From NCBI RefSeq assembly GCF_004521915.1, contig NZ_SDKD01000006.1:185800-249799 (forward strand): a DNA stretch of 64,000 bases, written 5' to 3'. Shown here one piece after another: positions 26,931 to 34,379 of this stretch. Numbering within the stretch: position 1 is the first letter of the stretch; each line of letters starts with the position of its first letter. The translations under genes and the position numbers were made by a program. The DNA comes from Brevibacillus migulae (GTDB lineage: Bacteria; Bacillota; Bacilli; Brevibacillales; Brevibacillaceae). The notes below the pieces were generated by a model, which was given only the letters and a program-made list of their open reading frames with translations, was not told the DNA's origin and did no database searches.

Positions 26931-27737
26931 ATGGACATGAACAACCTTCCCTATTTTGCAGCGCTGTTTACACGGGTTGGCGAGGAGTTGTTGGCCAAGA
27001 AGCGTCCCGAAAAGCTTCCGGTCAATCGAGAAGAGCTGTTTGCGCACTTCCATAAAGCAAATGATCAGGCGATCGCGTTGATCAAACCCGCTCTCGCACG
27101 TGAGTTTCCACAGATCGCATGGTCGGACACCGAACCCAATCTGGGCAAAGCTGATTCCACACCAATCAGCGGCGATCACTGGCTATGCGATCCGATCGAC
27201 GGGGCCGTCCATTATCTGCAGGGCTTTCCGGGCTGGGCGATCTCTCTATGCTTGATCCGTGAGCAGCAACCAGTCTTTTCGCTGGTCTATGATCCCTACC
27301 GGAAAGAACTGTTTGCGGCATTTGCCGGAAAAGGGGCTTTTGTGAATGGCCAACCGATCCGTGTATCGGAAAAAAGGGAATGGCCGAGCGCATTTGTCGC
27401 GACGGCCCATCCTTCCATACCAGCCGAAGAGCTCGAGGAGACCTCCTTCCTATGCGGCTCTATCGCCCGGATCATGCCTCAGGTCGCCGCTTTGCGTATG
27501 CTCGGTTCCGTCTCCCTGCAGCTAGCCTATGTCGCTGCCGGGCGCCTGGATGGCTTCTGGGAGCATGGCTACGACCCTCATGATCTCATGGCAGGCGCCC
27601 TGCTGGTTCAAGAAGCCGGCGGAACGGTTACGGACAGCAGCGGTCAGCGGTTAACCTTACATGGAAGAGGCATTATCGCGGCCAATCCCTTTTTGCACGC
27701 TTCCCTGCAAGCGGGCATTCTTACCGAGAGCAGATGA
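26931..27737 (+). CDS. Inositol monophosphatase-family phosphatase
   Basis: Mg-dependent sugar-phosphatase fold (IMPase, CysQ, SuhB relatives). The central metal motif DPIDG is present (WLCDPIDGAVHYLQGFPGWAISL, near residue 90), as is the C-terminal VQEAGG. Two sites depart from the consensus: the usual GEE metal ligand is WSDTEP, and the C-terminal W-D-x-A-A is YDPHDLMAG. The fold is thus clear but the substrate and even full activity are open. Three in-frame starts exist (GTG 26913, ATG 26919, ATG 26931); I use 26931, 12 bases after GTGAGG. A sigma-A promoter with two palindromes lies upstream. There is no partner gene on this strand. Confidence 0.82.
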   Translation: MDMNNLPYFAALFTRVGEELLAKKRPEKLPVNREELFAHFHKANDQAIALIKPALAREFPQIAWSDTEPNLGKADSTPISGDHWLCDPIDGAVHYLQGFPGWAISLCLIREQQPVFSLVYDPYRKELFAAFAGKGAFVNGQPIRVSEKREWPSAFVATAHPSIPAEELEETSFLCGSIARIMPQVAALRMLGSVSLQLAYVAAGRLDGFWEHGYDPHDLMAGALLVQEAGGTVTDSSGQRLTLHGRGIIAANPFLHASLQAGILTESR

Positions 27738-27781
27738 CCCAATGCGGCGAGGAGAGAGATCATCGGATCCCTCTCCTCTTG

Positions 27782-29107
27782 TCAGCTTTTCGCCAAAGCT
27801 TTCGCGTACGCAAACGGTGCCGGCAGGATTGCGGGCAGCACTCTGCGCTCGTCACGCGATCGATTCGCCTTTATCTCTGCCGCGTAATTCACATTCACTT
27901 CCAGTAGCCATACATGCCGATGCTTATCCAGCACAAAATCCAGTGCAACGTCCCCGAAATGATTGTGTCTCGTTTCCAGTTGCCGAAGCGCTCTCACACA
28001 GATCCGCTTGATTTCGGCAATTTTCCGCCTTTTTTTCTCACCGGTGAGATAGAAGTATCTTTCAAGCGCCAGTCCTCCAGGAATGATCCTCACCCGATTC
28101 GCCGAATTGGAAATGATGCTCCCCGCTTTCGCTACCTTTGTTTCCAGCGCCGTACACCGCCATTGTTTGGACCTGCCCTTTTGCAAATAAGCGCGAAAAT
28201 CGATCTTTTGCCCTTTGACCGTAAATGGTATCGCCCGTTGCACAATGTACGTCTGCCCTTTCACGAGTTTGGGGCGTATCACCGCGAACAGCTTGCGAAG
28301 GGAGGTGCTCCCTGCTTGCCTTCCATAACGATCGGATACCCAATAGCGATGTCCGATCCTTTTAAAACGGAAGATCCCCTGGCCGGAACACAGCAATGTT
28401 GGCTTGAGATAGACGTCCTGGTATCTGGACAGCATGTTTTCCAGCGCAGCCACCGTGTTGCCTGAAACGGTATGCGGCAGGTGTTTTTTGATCCCTGGCT
28501 GTGTACTCAATTTCCTCCAAAACGTCCATTTGCTTATATGACGATACGGATAATTGAAAATTCGTCTGCCGATGTGCCTGGTCAAATGCCGATACGTTGC
28601 TCGTGGCATATCGGTTCGATTAAAAATGGCGGAGGGATACGGGAAGGTTCCAGGGATCAACCGTTTCTTCCGCGGGTGGTAATAATATCCTCTGATGGTC
28701 CTGGAGGTCCGGTCAATGGTACGCGTTGTAAAAAGGAACACGAGCCCTTTGATCTGATGGTAGTGCGAGAAGCGAGGGAGCTGTGCCCGCGGATTGCGGT
28801 AATATTTGGGCCACACCTGAAAGCCGATCACGGGTCCGATCGTCAGCTGATGGCCCTTCCTCCTGTATTCATAAGGCAGGTCGGGGATGATGATCTTGTT
28901 TGTCAACTTTCGGGGCAATAGAATCTTCCCACGCGGCATGGAAGACACTCGCCTGATCGGGACGGCTTTCTGCCATGCGCCAAAGCGGAGGATCATCCAG
29001 TTGGAACGGATGTTCAGCTGGCGATACGTTTCATTGCTGAGTGAGATATGCGTACAGCGTGGATCCTGATGAAACCGGAACCTGAATGCACGTAATGCGC
29101 GGTTCAT
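27782..29107 (-). CDS. YheC/YheD-family ATP-grasp protein (spore coat-associated)
   Basis: A 441-residue arginine- and histidine-rich, strongly basic protein. It begins with a YheC/D-type N-terminal region (about 1-175; LSNETYRQLNI, SSMPRGKILLP, IGPVIGFQVWPKY). An ATP-grasp ligase domain (about 200-430) follows, with KPTLLCSGQGIFRF (nucleotide-binding lysine and glycine loop), IVQRAIPF, the metal-binding segment DVALDFVLDKHRHVWLLEVNVNY and a conserved DFRAYL. In B. subtilis, YheC and YheD are endospore coat-associated proteins of unknown reaction; ATP-grasp enzymes join carboxylates to amines. It follows the second YheC/D gene by 17 bases and shares its sigma-K-like promoter. Likely made in the mother cell. 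Confidence 0.87.
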   Translation of the reverse strand: MNRALRAFRFRFHQDPRCTHISLSNETYRQLNIRSNWMILRFGAWQKAVPIRRVSSMPRGKILLPRKLTNKIIIPDLPYEYRRKGHQLTIGPVIGFQVWPKYYRNPRAQLPRFSHYHQIKGLVFLFTTRTIDRTSRTIRGYYYHPRKKRLIPGTFPYPSAIFNRTDMPRATYRHLTRHIGRRIFNYPYRHISKWTFWRKLSTQPGIKKHLPHTVSGNTVAALENMLSRYQDVYLKPTLLCSGQGIFRFKRIGHRYWVSDRYGRQAGSTSLRKLFAVIRPKLVKGQTYIVQRAIPFTVKGQKIDFRAYLQKGRSKQWRCTALETKVAKAGSIISNSANRVRIIPGGLALERYFYLTGEKKRRKIAEIKRICVRALRQLETRHNHFGDVALDFVLDKHRHVWLLEVNVNYAAEIKANRSRDERRVLPAILPAPFAYAKALAKS

Positions 29108-29124
29108 ATGCCACCACCTTCCGG

Positions 29125-29886
29125 CTATCTTCTTGTCCTGCGGTTATACGCTTTATATCTTTCAATCGTTCTCATCATCGTTTTATCCGCCAGATAGCGA
29201 AAGCCGCCGGTAAGCGGTGTAGCGTTGGCCTCGATGAGCCACGCTCTTCCTCTGCGGTCAACCCCCAGATCATGTCCCCAGATGGTTTGGCCAGGGAAGC
29301 GGCGTGTCAGACACCTGGCTGCTCCCAGGGCAAGACGATCCAGCTGCACCATCGAACGCCGTACGTTGATTTGCGGTACATTGGAACGGGAGAGCGCCTG
29401 GTTCACGGTTACGATCTTCCCGCCTTTTTGCAAATTGGTCACAAAGTACCCGCGCCTGGCGATCTTTCCGTGCTTACCCGTAATCACCCATCTTCTGTCT
29501 CCGCGTTTGCGCTGCACGATATAGCGAAAATCAAACGGGCTTCCTTGTACCCGGGCAAGCGGGATAAATCGTTGCACCAGGTATCTTCGCCCTCTGGGAA
29601 GCTTTTTGGCCAAATACTGCGCCAGCGCGGCTCTGCCCTTCAGAATCTTGGAATGATTTTGCGCATGTACGCGAAAATACCACGCATTGATCCTCCATAC
29701 TTTAATGACTCCGTTCCCGCCAGAGCCGACCATCGGCTTTATGATCACCGCTTGATAGCGTCGCAGCATTCTCCAAAAGGTCCATGCAGAATAAGGCTGC
29801 GTTACCGGCAGGAATCTCTTCAATCCTCGGCATCTGCATAAGAGCAGGTGTTTGTACCATTTGTTTCCTCTGAGTGACGCTGTCAA
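29125..29886 (-). CDS. Short YheC/YheD-type ATP-grasp protein
   Basis: About 253 residues: the ATP-grasp half of the YheC/YheD family without its N-terminal domain. Seen: WTFWRMLRRYQAVIIKPMVGSGGNGVIKV (ATP lysine and glycine loop), YLVQRFIPLARVQGSPFDFRYIVQ, and GHDLGVDRRGRAWLIEANATPL (metal and product site). Very rich in arginine. The TTG at 29886 is my choice: AAAAGG lies 10 bases before it, and the predicted sigma-K transcription start lies just upstream. The GTG at 29913 would leave no room for a ribosome site. First gene of a two-gene unit with the 441-residue relative. Probably a peptide or amide ligase in spore coat assembly; the substrate is unknown. Confidence 0.82.
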   Translation of the reverse strand: MTASLRGNKWYKHLLLCRCRGLKRFLPVTQPYSAWTFWRMLRRYQAVIIKPMVGSGGNGVIKVWRINAWYFRVHAQNHSKILKGRAALAQYLAKKLPRGRRYLVQRFIPLARVQGSPFDFRYIVQRKRGDRRWVITGKHGKIARRGYFVTNLQKGGKIVTVNQALSRSNVPQINVRRSMVQLDRLALGAARCLTRRFPGQTIWGHDLGVDRRGRAWLIEANATPLTGGFRYLADKTMMRTIERYKAYNRRTRR

Positions 29887-29920
29887 CGATATCACACCTT
29901 TTCCCAAATTCACTTCCCTT

Positions 29921-29947
29921 TACCCTATGAAACTTCCCCAGAACGGT
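29921..29947 (-). promoter_or_regulatory. Sigma-K-like promoter of the two YheC/YheD-type genes
   Basis: On the minus strand AC (-35 core), 16 bases, then CATAGGGTA, which matches the mother-cell sigma-K -10 consensus CATA-N3-TA at every fixed base. The predicted start of transcription falls shortly before the TTG start at 29886. Confidence 0.6.
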
Positions 29948-30055
29948 TTGTTTGCTTGCCTAAAAAGGAAAACTTAGGTGCCTGCCTTTTCCCTTCCTCT
30001 GAAAAAAGGAATACGCTAAGCTTGAAAATCGGTCGTGAAGGGAGGTTTCCAGACT

Positions 30056-31234
30056 TTGATCAAGCCGGTCCTTTCTCTTACGGACATATTTGGGCCTCAT
30101 TACATCTTTAATGGAAGAGGATCTTACCAGAACAGCCAATGGCTTCCCACGCCGCTCGCACAGGATTCATCTTCCGGCAGTATGATTGCGGTCGCCGGGG
30201 ACACGCCGCTCATGTGTCACCGCGATGTAGCGGACCCAGCATGCTTATCGCTCCTCAGGGAAGCCGGATTGCAGGTTGGACAAAGCCTCCATGTATATGG
30301 GGACGAACGTGGTTACTATGAACGATTGAAGCGTTTCCAGGAACCACAGCAGAAAATGGTGATCAATTATAATCATCTGCCTGAGGAGATCCCAGAAGAT
30401 CTGTTATGGGTCCGGCCGCAGCTTTTATCTTATGTAAACAATAAAAAGCATCTCGCGGTTTTTGTTCCCGAGCCTTTTATTCCAAAACGGCGTGTTCTCT
30501 CCAGCCGTGAGTTTCTAGACAGCAACCGGCTGCCGTTCGCTTTTCCCTATGTGGTCAAGGCCGCTACGGATGAACCCAATGGCGGCGGAGCGGATATTGT
30601 CATCTGCCGGCAGGAAACGGATCTGCGGCAAGCCCGGCAGCTGTTCAAACATTGCTCGGCCGTCGTTGTCGAAGAATTTTTATCCATTCAAAAAAATTAC
30701 TGCATTCAGTTTGCGCAAACCTATCGCGGTGAATTGGTCTATCTCGGGGCTGCCGAGCAAATCATTACGGAAGAAGGAAAGTATCTGGGGAACTGGGTGG
30801 ATCAGGAGAATCAACCGCCGGATGCTGCGATCGAGCTGTGCAAGCGAATCGTGGAAAAAGCGGTGTCCCTCGGATACTGGGGGTTCGCCGGAATCGATAC
30901 GGTCATCACGGAGGATAACCGCCTCCTGGTCATCGACTTGAACTTTCGGCAGAACGGTTCTACCGGGGCTTTGCTTTTACGTGACAGCATTATGCATGCC
31001 TACGATGCTCGCGTGCTGAAATTGCGGAAATGGAAGAGTCATTTGTCATTTGCGGAGTGTACGGGCTTGCTCCAGACTCTTATGGGCAAGAAGATGCTGG
31101 TGCCGCTATGCATATACAAGCCGCGGAGCCAGTCTGCTGACAATCCCGTCTTTGTATCCAGTCTCATCGCCGGGAACAGCAAAGACGACATCATCGAATG
31201 CGAAAAATACCTGCAGCACATCGGTCTCGAGTAA
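30056..31234 (+). CDS. ATP-grasp ligase of a second type
   Basis: About 392 residues. An N-terminal pre-ATP-grasp region (about 1-150, GSMIAVAGDTPLMCHRDVADP) is followed by an ATP-grasp domain with FPYVVKAATDEPNGGGADI (ATP lysine and loop), VVVEEFLSIQKNYCIQFA and the metal-binding GFAGIDTVITEDNRLLVIDLNFRQNGST (D, then E/D-x-N). Not related to YheC/D beyond the fold, and not arginine-rich. It resembles stand-alone peptide or amino-acid ligases. The start is a TTG at 30056, 8 bases after GGGAGGT; the upstream GTG (30035) would bury the RBS. It is divergent from the YheC/D pair and convergent with the small gene at 31314. A -10 close to sigma-K (AATACGCTA) lies near 30010 but lacks a good -35. 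Confidence 0.8.
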   Translation: MIKPVLSLTDIFGPHYIFNGRGSYQNSQWLPTPLAQDSSSGSMIAVAGDTPLMCHRDVADPACLSLLREAGLQVGQSLHVYGDERGYYERLKRFQEPQQKMVINYNHLPEEIPEDLLWVRPQLLSYVNNKKHLAVFVPEPFIPKRRVLSSREFLDSNRLPFAFPYVVKAATDEPNGGGADIVICRQETDLRQARQLFKHCSAVVVEEFLSIQKNYCIQFAQTYRGELVYLGAAEQIITEEGKYLGNWVDQENQPPDAAIELCKRIVEKAVSLGYWGFAGIDTVITEDNRLLVIDLNFRQNGSTGALLLRDSIMHAYDARVLKLRKWKSHLSFAECTGLLQTLMGKKMLVPLCIYKPRSQSADNPVFVSSLIAGNSKDDIIECEKYLQHIGLE

Positions 31235-31277
31235 CGAAAGACAGGGAGGCACACGGTATGCCCCCCTGTCTTTCGTT
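31235..31277. terminator. Hairpin between convergent genes
   Basis: CGAAAGACAGGG / CCCTGTCTTTCG 12-bp stem extended by GGCA / TGCC. There is no long T tract, so termination is likely but not certain. Confidence 0.55.
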
Positions 31278-31313
31278 TGAACAAGCGCTTGGAGATTGCA
31301 ATCGGCAGTTGGC

Positions 31314-31628
31314 CTAGACGACAACAAGCAACGTCTGTTTTCCGGTTTGCTTTGCCAGCTCCAGTGTCTTTTTATTGATCAATCGCAACGCTTTTTTATT
31401 GAAATGATAGCGCCCGGGAATCGTTTTGTAATGGGTCTCGAATGAATCCCCTTCCAGCGCAATGGTCAATATCCTCGTAACATTCTGATGCGCATCCGCA
31501 TTCAAGAGAGCCTTCTCTCTATCAAGGGAAACATGTCTGGCCTTCCCATTTTCAGATTGGACCAGATAAAGCTCTTCTACGATTCTCGCCTGATTCACCT
31601 TCACGCGTACAATGCCGTTCGTTTGCAT
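31314..31628 (-). CDS. Small protein of unknown function in the sporulation ligase block
   Basis: A 104-residue protein starting at the ATG at 31628, 5 bases after AAGGGAGGA. It is rich in charged and beta-forming stretches (GIVRVKVNQARIVEELYLVQSENGKARHVS) with no signal peptide or membrane segment. I do not recognise a family. Upstream the minus strand carries CATATTTTA (31657-31665), a perfect sigma-K-type -10, though no AC is found at the right distance for the -35. Its position between an ATP-grasp and a Mur ligase gene suggests a common sporulation role. Confidence 0.6.
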   Translation of the reverse strand: MQTNGIVRVKVNQARIVEELYLVQSENGKARHVSLDREKALLNADAHQNVTRILTIALEGDSFETHYKTIPGRYHFNKKALRLINKKTLELAKQTGKQTLLVVV

Positions 31629-31742
31629 GCTATTCCTCCCTTTCCTCATCTTTTCATAAAATATGAACGGGACATGGGACTTGCCTTAGATGTACGCCTT
31701 GTTCGCGGGAAAATAGGTAGATAAACAGCGAGATTCGTCTAT

Positions 31743-31769
31743 ACCGCCAGTCTATCGTGACATACATTA
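31743..31769 (+). promoter_or_regulatory. Sigma-K-like promoter of the Mur-ligase-like gene
   Basis: AC at 31743-31744, 16 bases, then CATACATTA (31761-31769), full match to CATA-N3-TA. Same spacing as the promoter at 29921-29947. Confidence 0.6.
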
Positions 31770-31798
31770 GTGTATCATTGTCAAAGGGGTTGGCGATT

Positions 31799-32896
31799 TT
31801 GTACAAAAGGACCTCGTGGAGAAGACCCGTGATTGCCATTACGGGCAGTGCCGGGAAAACAACCACCAAAGAAATGATCGCATCCATCTTGAGAAGGAAG
31901 TACAGGACGTTTAAAACGGCTGGCAACCAGAATCTCCCTGGTTTTATTCTCCGCCAGAAAAGAAGAATCTCCCCTGCCCATAGAGTGCTCGTGCTCGAAT
32001 ATGGCATGTCCGAAGCCGGCCATATCCGGCATAGCTGCCGAATCATCCGTCCGAACATCGGGGTCATCACCACGGTGGGCACTGCACACATTGGAAACTT
32101 TGGCGGGAGCATCTATCGCCTGGCGCGGGCAAAATCCGAACTGATCCGCGGCATGCACCCCTATGGCCGGCTGTTTCTCAATGCGGACAATCCGAACTCA
32201 AGACTGCTTCATACCAGAGGGTTTAAAGGGTCCATCTACACGATAGGCATTCATCGTCCTGCCCATTTCCGTGCCCGAAACATTCGGTATGGAGCAAGAG
32301 GCATGTCGTTTACGGTCCGGCTCGGCCAGCGGTGGCATCATTTTTACATCCCTGCTCTGGGCAAGCACAATATTTATAACGCCCTTTTTGCAATTGCTGT
32401 GAGTTACAAACTCGGCGTCCCCCCCAGAGCGATCCGCCAAGGGCTGCTGACCTACCAGAAACCCGTCCGCCGCCTGGTCGTCTATCGCTTGAGACGCCAC
32501 GTAAAAGTCATTGATGACAGCTTCAGCTCCAATCCCCAAGCTGCCAAGGCAGCGATTGATGTGCTGACGACCATTGGCAAAGGAAGAAGAATCGCGGTAA
32601 TGGGCAGTATGCTCGAGCTTGGCAGATTCAGCCGGAGAGGCCATCGTATCGTGGGTGCGCATGCTGCGAGAAGAAGAGTCTCTTATCTGCTTACTTATGG
32701 GCCAGCCACTCCCCATATGAGAGCTGCAGCCATTCAAACAGGGCTGCCACGCAGCAGGGCCCTGCATTTTTACAACCGGATTGCATTGCATCGCTATTTA
32801 AGCAGAATCGTGACGCCTTATTCTACCGTGCTGGTGAAGGGATCCTACAAAATGAACATGCACAAAACGGTTGCCTTTCTGCGCTGGAGAGGATAA
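31799..32896 (+). CDS. MurF-like Mur ligase lacking the N-terminal UDP-binding domain
   Basis: ATP-dependent amide-ligase fold of the Mur family. The P-loop GSAGKTTTKE begins at residue 16 (Lys20), where true MurF has it near residue 110, so domain 1, which holds the UDP-MurNAc peptide, is absent. Catalytic features are intact: LEYGMSEAGHI (Glu), TAHIGNFGG (His), RAKSELI (carbamylated-lysine position), NADNPNS, GKHNIYNALFAIA, DDSFSSNP and MGSMLELG. Arginine makes up about 50 of 365 residues by my count, so the protein is very basic. The start is a TTG at 31799, 9 bases after AAAGGGG. A sigma-K-like promoter and the nearby ATP-grasp genes point to a sporulation role; it cannot act like normal MurF. 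Confidence 0.83.
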   Translation: MYKRTSWRRPVIAITGSAGKTTTKEMIASILRRKYRTFKTAGNQNLPGFILRQKRRISPAHRVLVLEYGMSEAGHIRHSCRIIRPNIGVITTVGTAHIGNFGGSIYRLARAKSELIRGMHPYGRLFLNADNPNSRLLHTRGFKGSIYTIGIHRPAHFRARNIRYGARGMSFTVRLGQRWHHFYIPALGKHNIYNALFAIAVSYKLGVPPRAIRQGLLTYQKPVRRLVVYRLRRHVKVIDDSFSSNPQAAKAAIDVLTTIGKGRRIAVMGSMLELGRFSRRGHRIVGAHAARRRVSYLLTYGPATPHMRAAAIQTGLPRSRALHFYNRIALHRYLSRIVTPYSTVLVKGSYKMNMHKTVAFLRWRG

Positions 32897-32906
32897 TTTC
32901 CAGAAC

Positions 32907-32965
32907 AAGAGCGGCCATTCTTCCACTCGAGAAAATAGCAGAAGATACGGCCGCTCTTTTTTCTA
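32907..32965 (+). terminator. Terminator of the Mur-ligase-like gene
   Basis: Perfect 10-bp stem AAGAGCGGCC (32907) / GGCCGCTCTT (32949) with a long loop, followed by TTTTTTC. Confidence 0.75.
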
Positions 32966-33004
32966 TTATTCTTTGTCAATTAAAAGTGATTCTCTTCCAC
33001 TCGC

Positions 33005-34156
33005 TTAGTTTCGCTTCCAGATGACAAACCCCGCTCCCGCCAAAATCGCCACCCCGATCCCACCTTGAATGATCAGTACCATTCCAGACAGCTTGGTCCA
33101 GCCGAGGATCAACGGAACGCAGAGAAAGCCGCACAAATACCCCGCCCGATTCAATAAAGACTGTACGCCAAGCACCCGGCCGCGAATCGAATTGTCCGCC
33201 TGCTGCATCAATGTGCGATGAAATGTCTGTGTGGCCGCATCGACCAATCCTGCCAGAAACAGCCCGCCAAAAACGGCCACGATGCCGACACTGAAAAATA
33301 CAGCTGTGATCACACCAGCAAACAGCAGCATGGAGGTGTACAAGGCAGGCAGTAGCGGAAGACGCAGCTTGGAGAGGAAAAACGAACCCATAAAAGACCC
33401 GGACCCGATCATCGCCCACATCAGCCCATGATAGATGGAAGCATGTTCCGTCAGCGTTTGCGAGAGAAAGGGCAATCCGTAGTTCCAGGAGGTTCCTCCC
33501 AAGGAGTAGAAAAAGCTCGTCAACGTTAACAGCAAAAAGACCGGCGCCTGTCGGATATAGCGGAAACCATCCCGCATCTCCTGCATCACTTGCGCAGCTG
33601 CTCGCTGATGTTCCGGCCTGCTGTCCCACCGAAGCGCGCTCAGCACAGCTGCGGAAAGGAAAAAGGTGCCGGCATCAAACAGGATGATCCACTGATACCC
33701 AAGCGCATCGGAGACAAAGCCGCTCACTGCAAACCCGATCAAGCCCGCCAGAGAGCTGAACCGAACCAGCCTCGCATTGGTCGAAAGCACGGTGTCTTGT
33801 TCAAACATCTTGGGAATGGACGCCTGAAAGCTTACATCAAACACGCTGTAGGTGACACCCAGTACAAAGGCGGAAAGCACGACGATCCCCGGATGAGGAA
33901 CCAGCAATATGACGAGCACCGCGATCCCGCAGGTCATATCACTGGCGATCATCAGCCTGCGCCGATCAAAACGATCCGCCAGCACACCTGCAAACAGACT
34001 CGACAGGATTCCTCCAACCTGACGCGCCAGCAAAAACAGCATCAACCAGCGCTCGCTGTCCGGGAAGGTAAAGAGCAACGCCGTCACCGCGATGAAATGC
34101 ATCCGGGAGCCGAAATCGGAAAGTCCATTTATATAGAGAAAAAACTGCTTATTCAT
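33005..34156 (-). CDS. MFS transporter, probable drug or metabolite exporter
   Basis: Major facilitator of 383 residues with about twelve helices, of the MFS_3 (EntS-like) group. Family motif A lies between helices 2 and 3 (GVLADRFDRRRLM). Further landmarks: NARLVRFSSLAGLIGFAVSG and the C-terminal RGRVLGVQSLLNRAGYLCG. Members export siderophores, macrolides or other drugs. The RBS AGGAGG lies 5 bases before the ATG but is the right arm of a hairpin (34157-34182), and an 11-codon ORF with its own strong RBS lies just upstream (34196-34231). This arrangement is the classical layout of translational attenuation, so the exporter may be induced by a ribosome-binding drug. Confidence 0.88.
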   Translation of the reverse strand: MNKQFFLYINGLSDFGSRMHFIAVTALLFTFPDSERWLMLFLLARQVGGILSSLFAGVLADRFDRRRLMIASDMTCGIAVLVILLVPHPGIVVLSAFVLGVTYSVFDVSFQASIPKMFEQDTVLSTNARLVRFSSLAGLIGFAVSGFVSDALGYQWIILFDAGTFFLSAAVLSALRWDSRPEHQRAAAQVMQEMRDGFRYIRQAPVFLLLTLTSFFYSLGGTSWNYGLPFLSQTLTEHASIYHGLMWAMIGSGSFMGSFFLSKLRLPLLPALYTSMLLFAGVITAVFFSVGIVAVFGGLFLAGLVDAATQTFHRTLMQQADNSIRGRVLGVQSLLNRAGYLCGFLCVPLILGWTKLSGMVLIIQGGIGVAILAGAGFVIWKRN

Positions 34157-34182
34157 CTAAACCTCCTGGCAGGCCGGTTTAG
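34157..34182 (-). promoter_or_regulatory. RBS-sequestering hairpin of the MFS exporter gene
   Basis: In the minus-strand RNA CTAAACC (5' arm) pairs with GGTTTAG (3' arm), and CCT with AGG above a GG/A internal loop. The Shine-Dalgarno AGGAGG is thus within the paired 3' side, directly before the ATG at 34156. A second small hairpin CCCCAT-A-ATGGGG overlaps the end of the upstream mini-ORF. Confidence 0.6.
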
Positions 34183-34195
34183 ATCGACGCCCCCA

Positions 34196-34231
34196 TTATG
34201 GGGTGCGTACACTGATTATGGCAGTTGACAT
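34196..34231 (-). CDS. Leader peptide upstream of the MFS exporter
   Basis: An 11-codon ORF, MSTAIISVRTP, with stop TAA at 34196-34198. The RBS AGAGGAGG (34239-34246) lies 7 bases before its ATG; another ATG two codons upstream is too close to that RBS. The stop is 13 bases before the 5' arm of the hairpin that hides the MFS ribosome site. Leader peptides of this size cause ribosome stalling in erm, cat and several efflux genes. Whether this one stalls, and with which drug, cannot be seen. Confidence 0.55.
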   Translation of the reverse strand: MSTAIISVRTP

Positions 34232-34320
34232 GCGCATGCCTCCTCTTGGCAAACATCAAATAAACGATCATGTTCCAGACAATCCAGGGGCGTTTTCACT
34301 AAATCGCCTGATTGTAAGTA

Positions 34321-34349
34321 AATGACACCGATGTGCCATTTGTGTCATT
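34321..34349. repeat. Inverted repeat between ytaF and the MFS leader
   Basis: AATGACAC (34321-34328) / GTGTCATT (34342-34349), perfect 8-bp arms, 13-base spacer, 31 bases past the ytaF stop. It could be an operator for the MFS transcript or a weak terminator without T tract. Apart from it and the leader ORF I see nothing else in 34157-34380. Confidence 0.45.
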
Positions 34350-34379
34350 GTAGCAAAGTGGACAAGCGACTGTCAGTAC

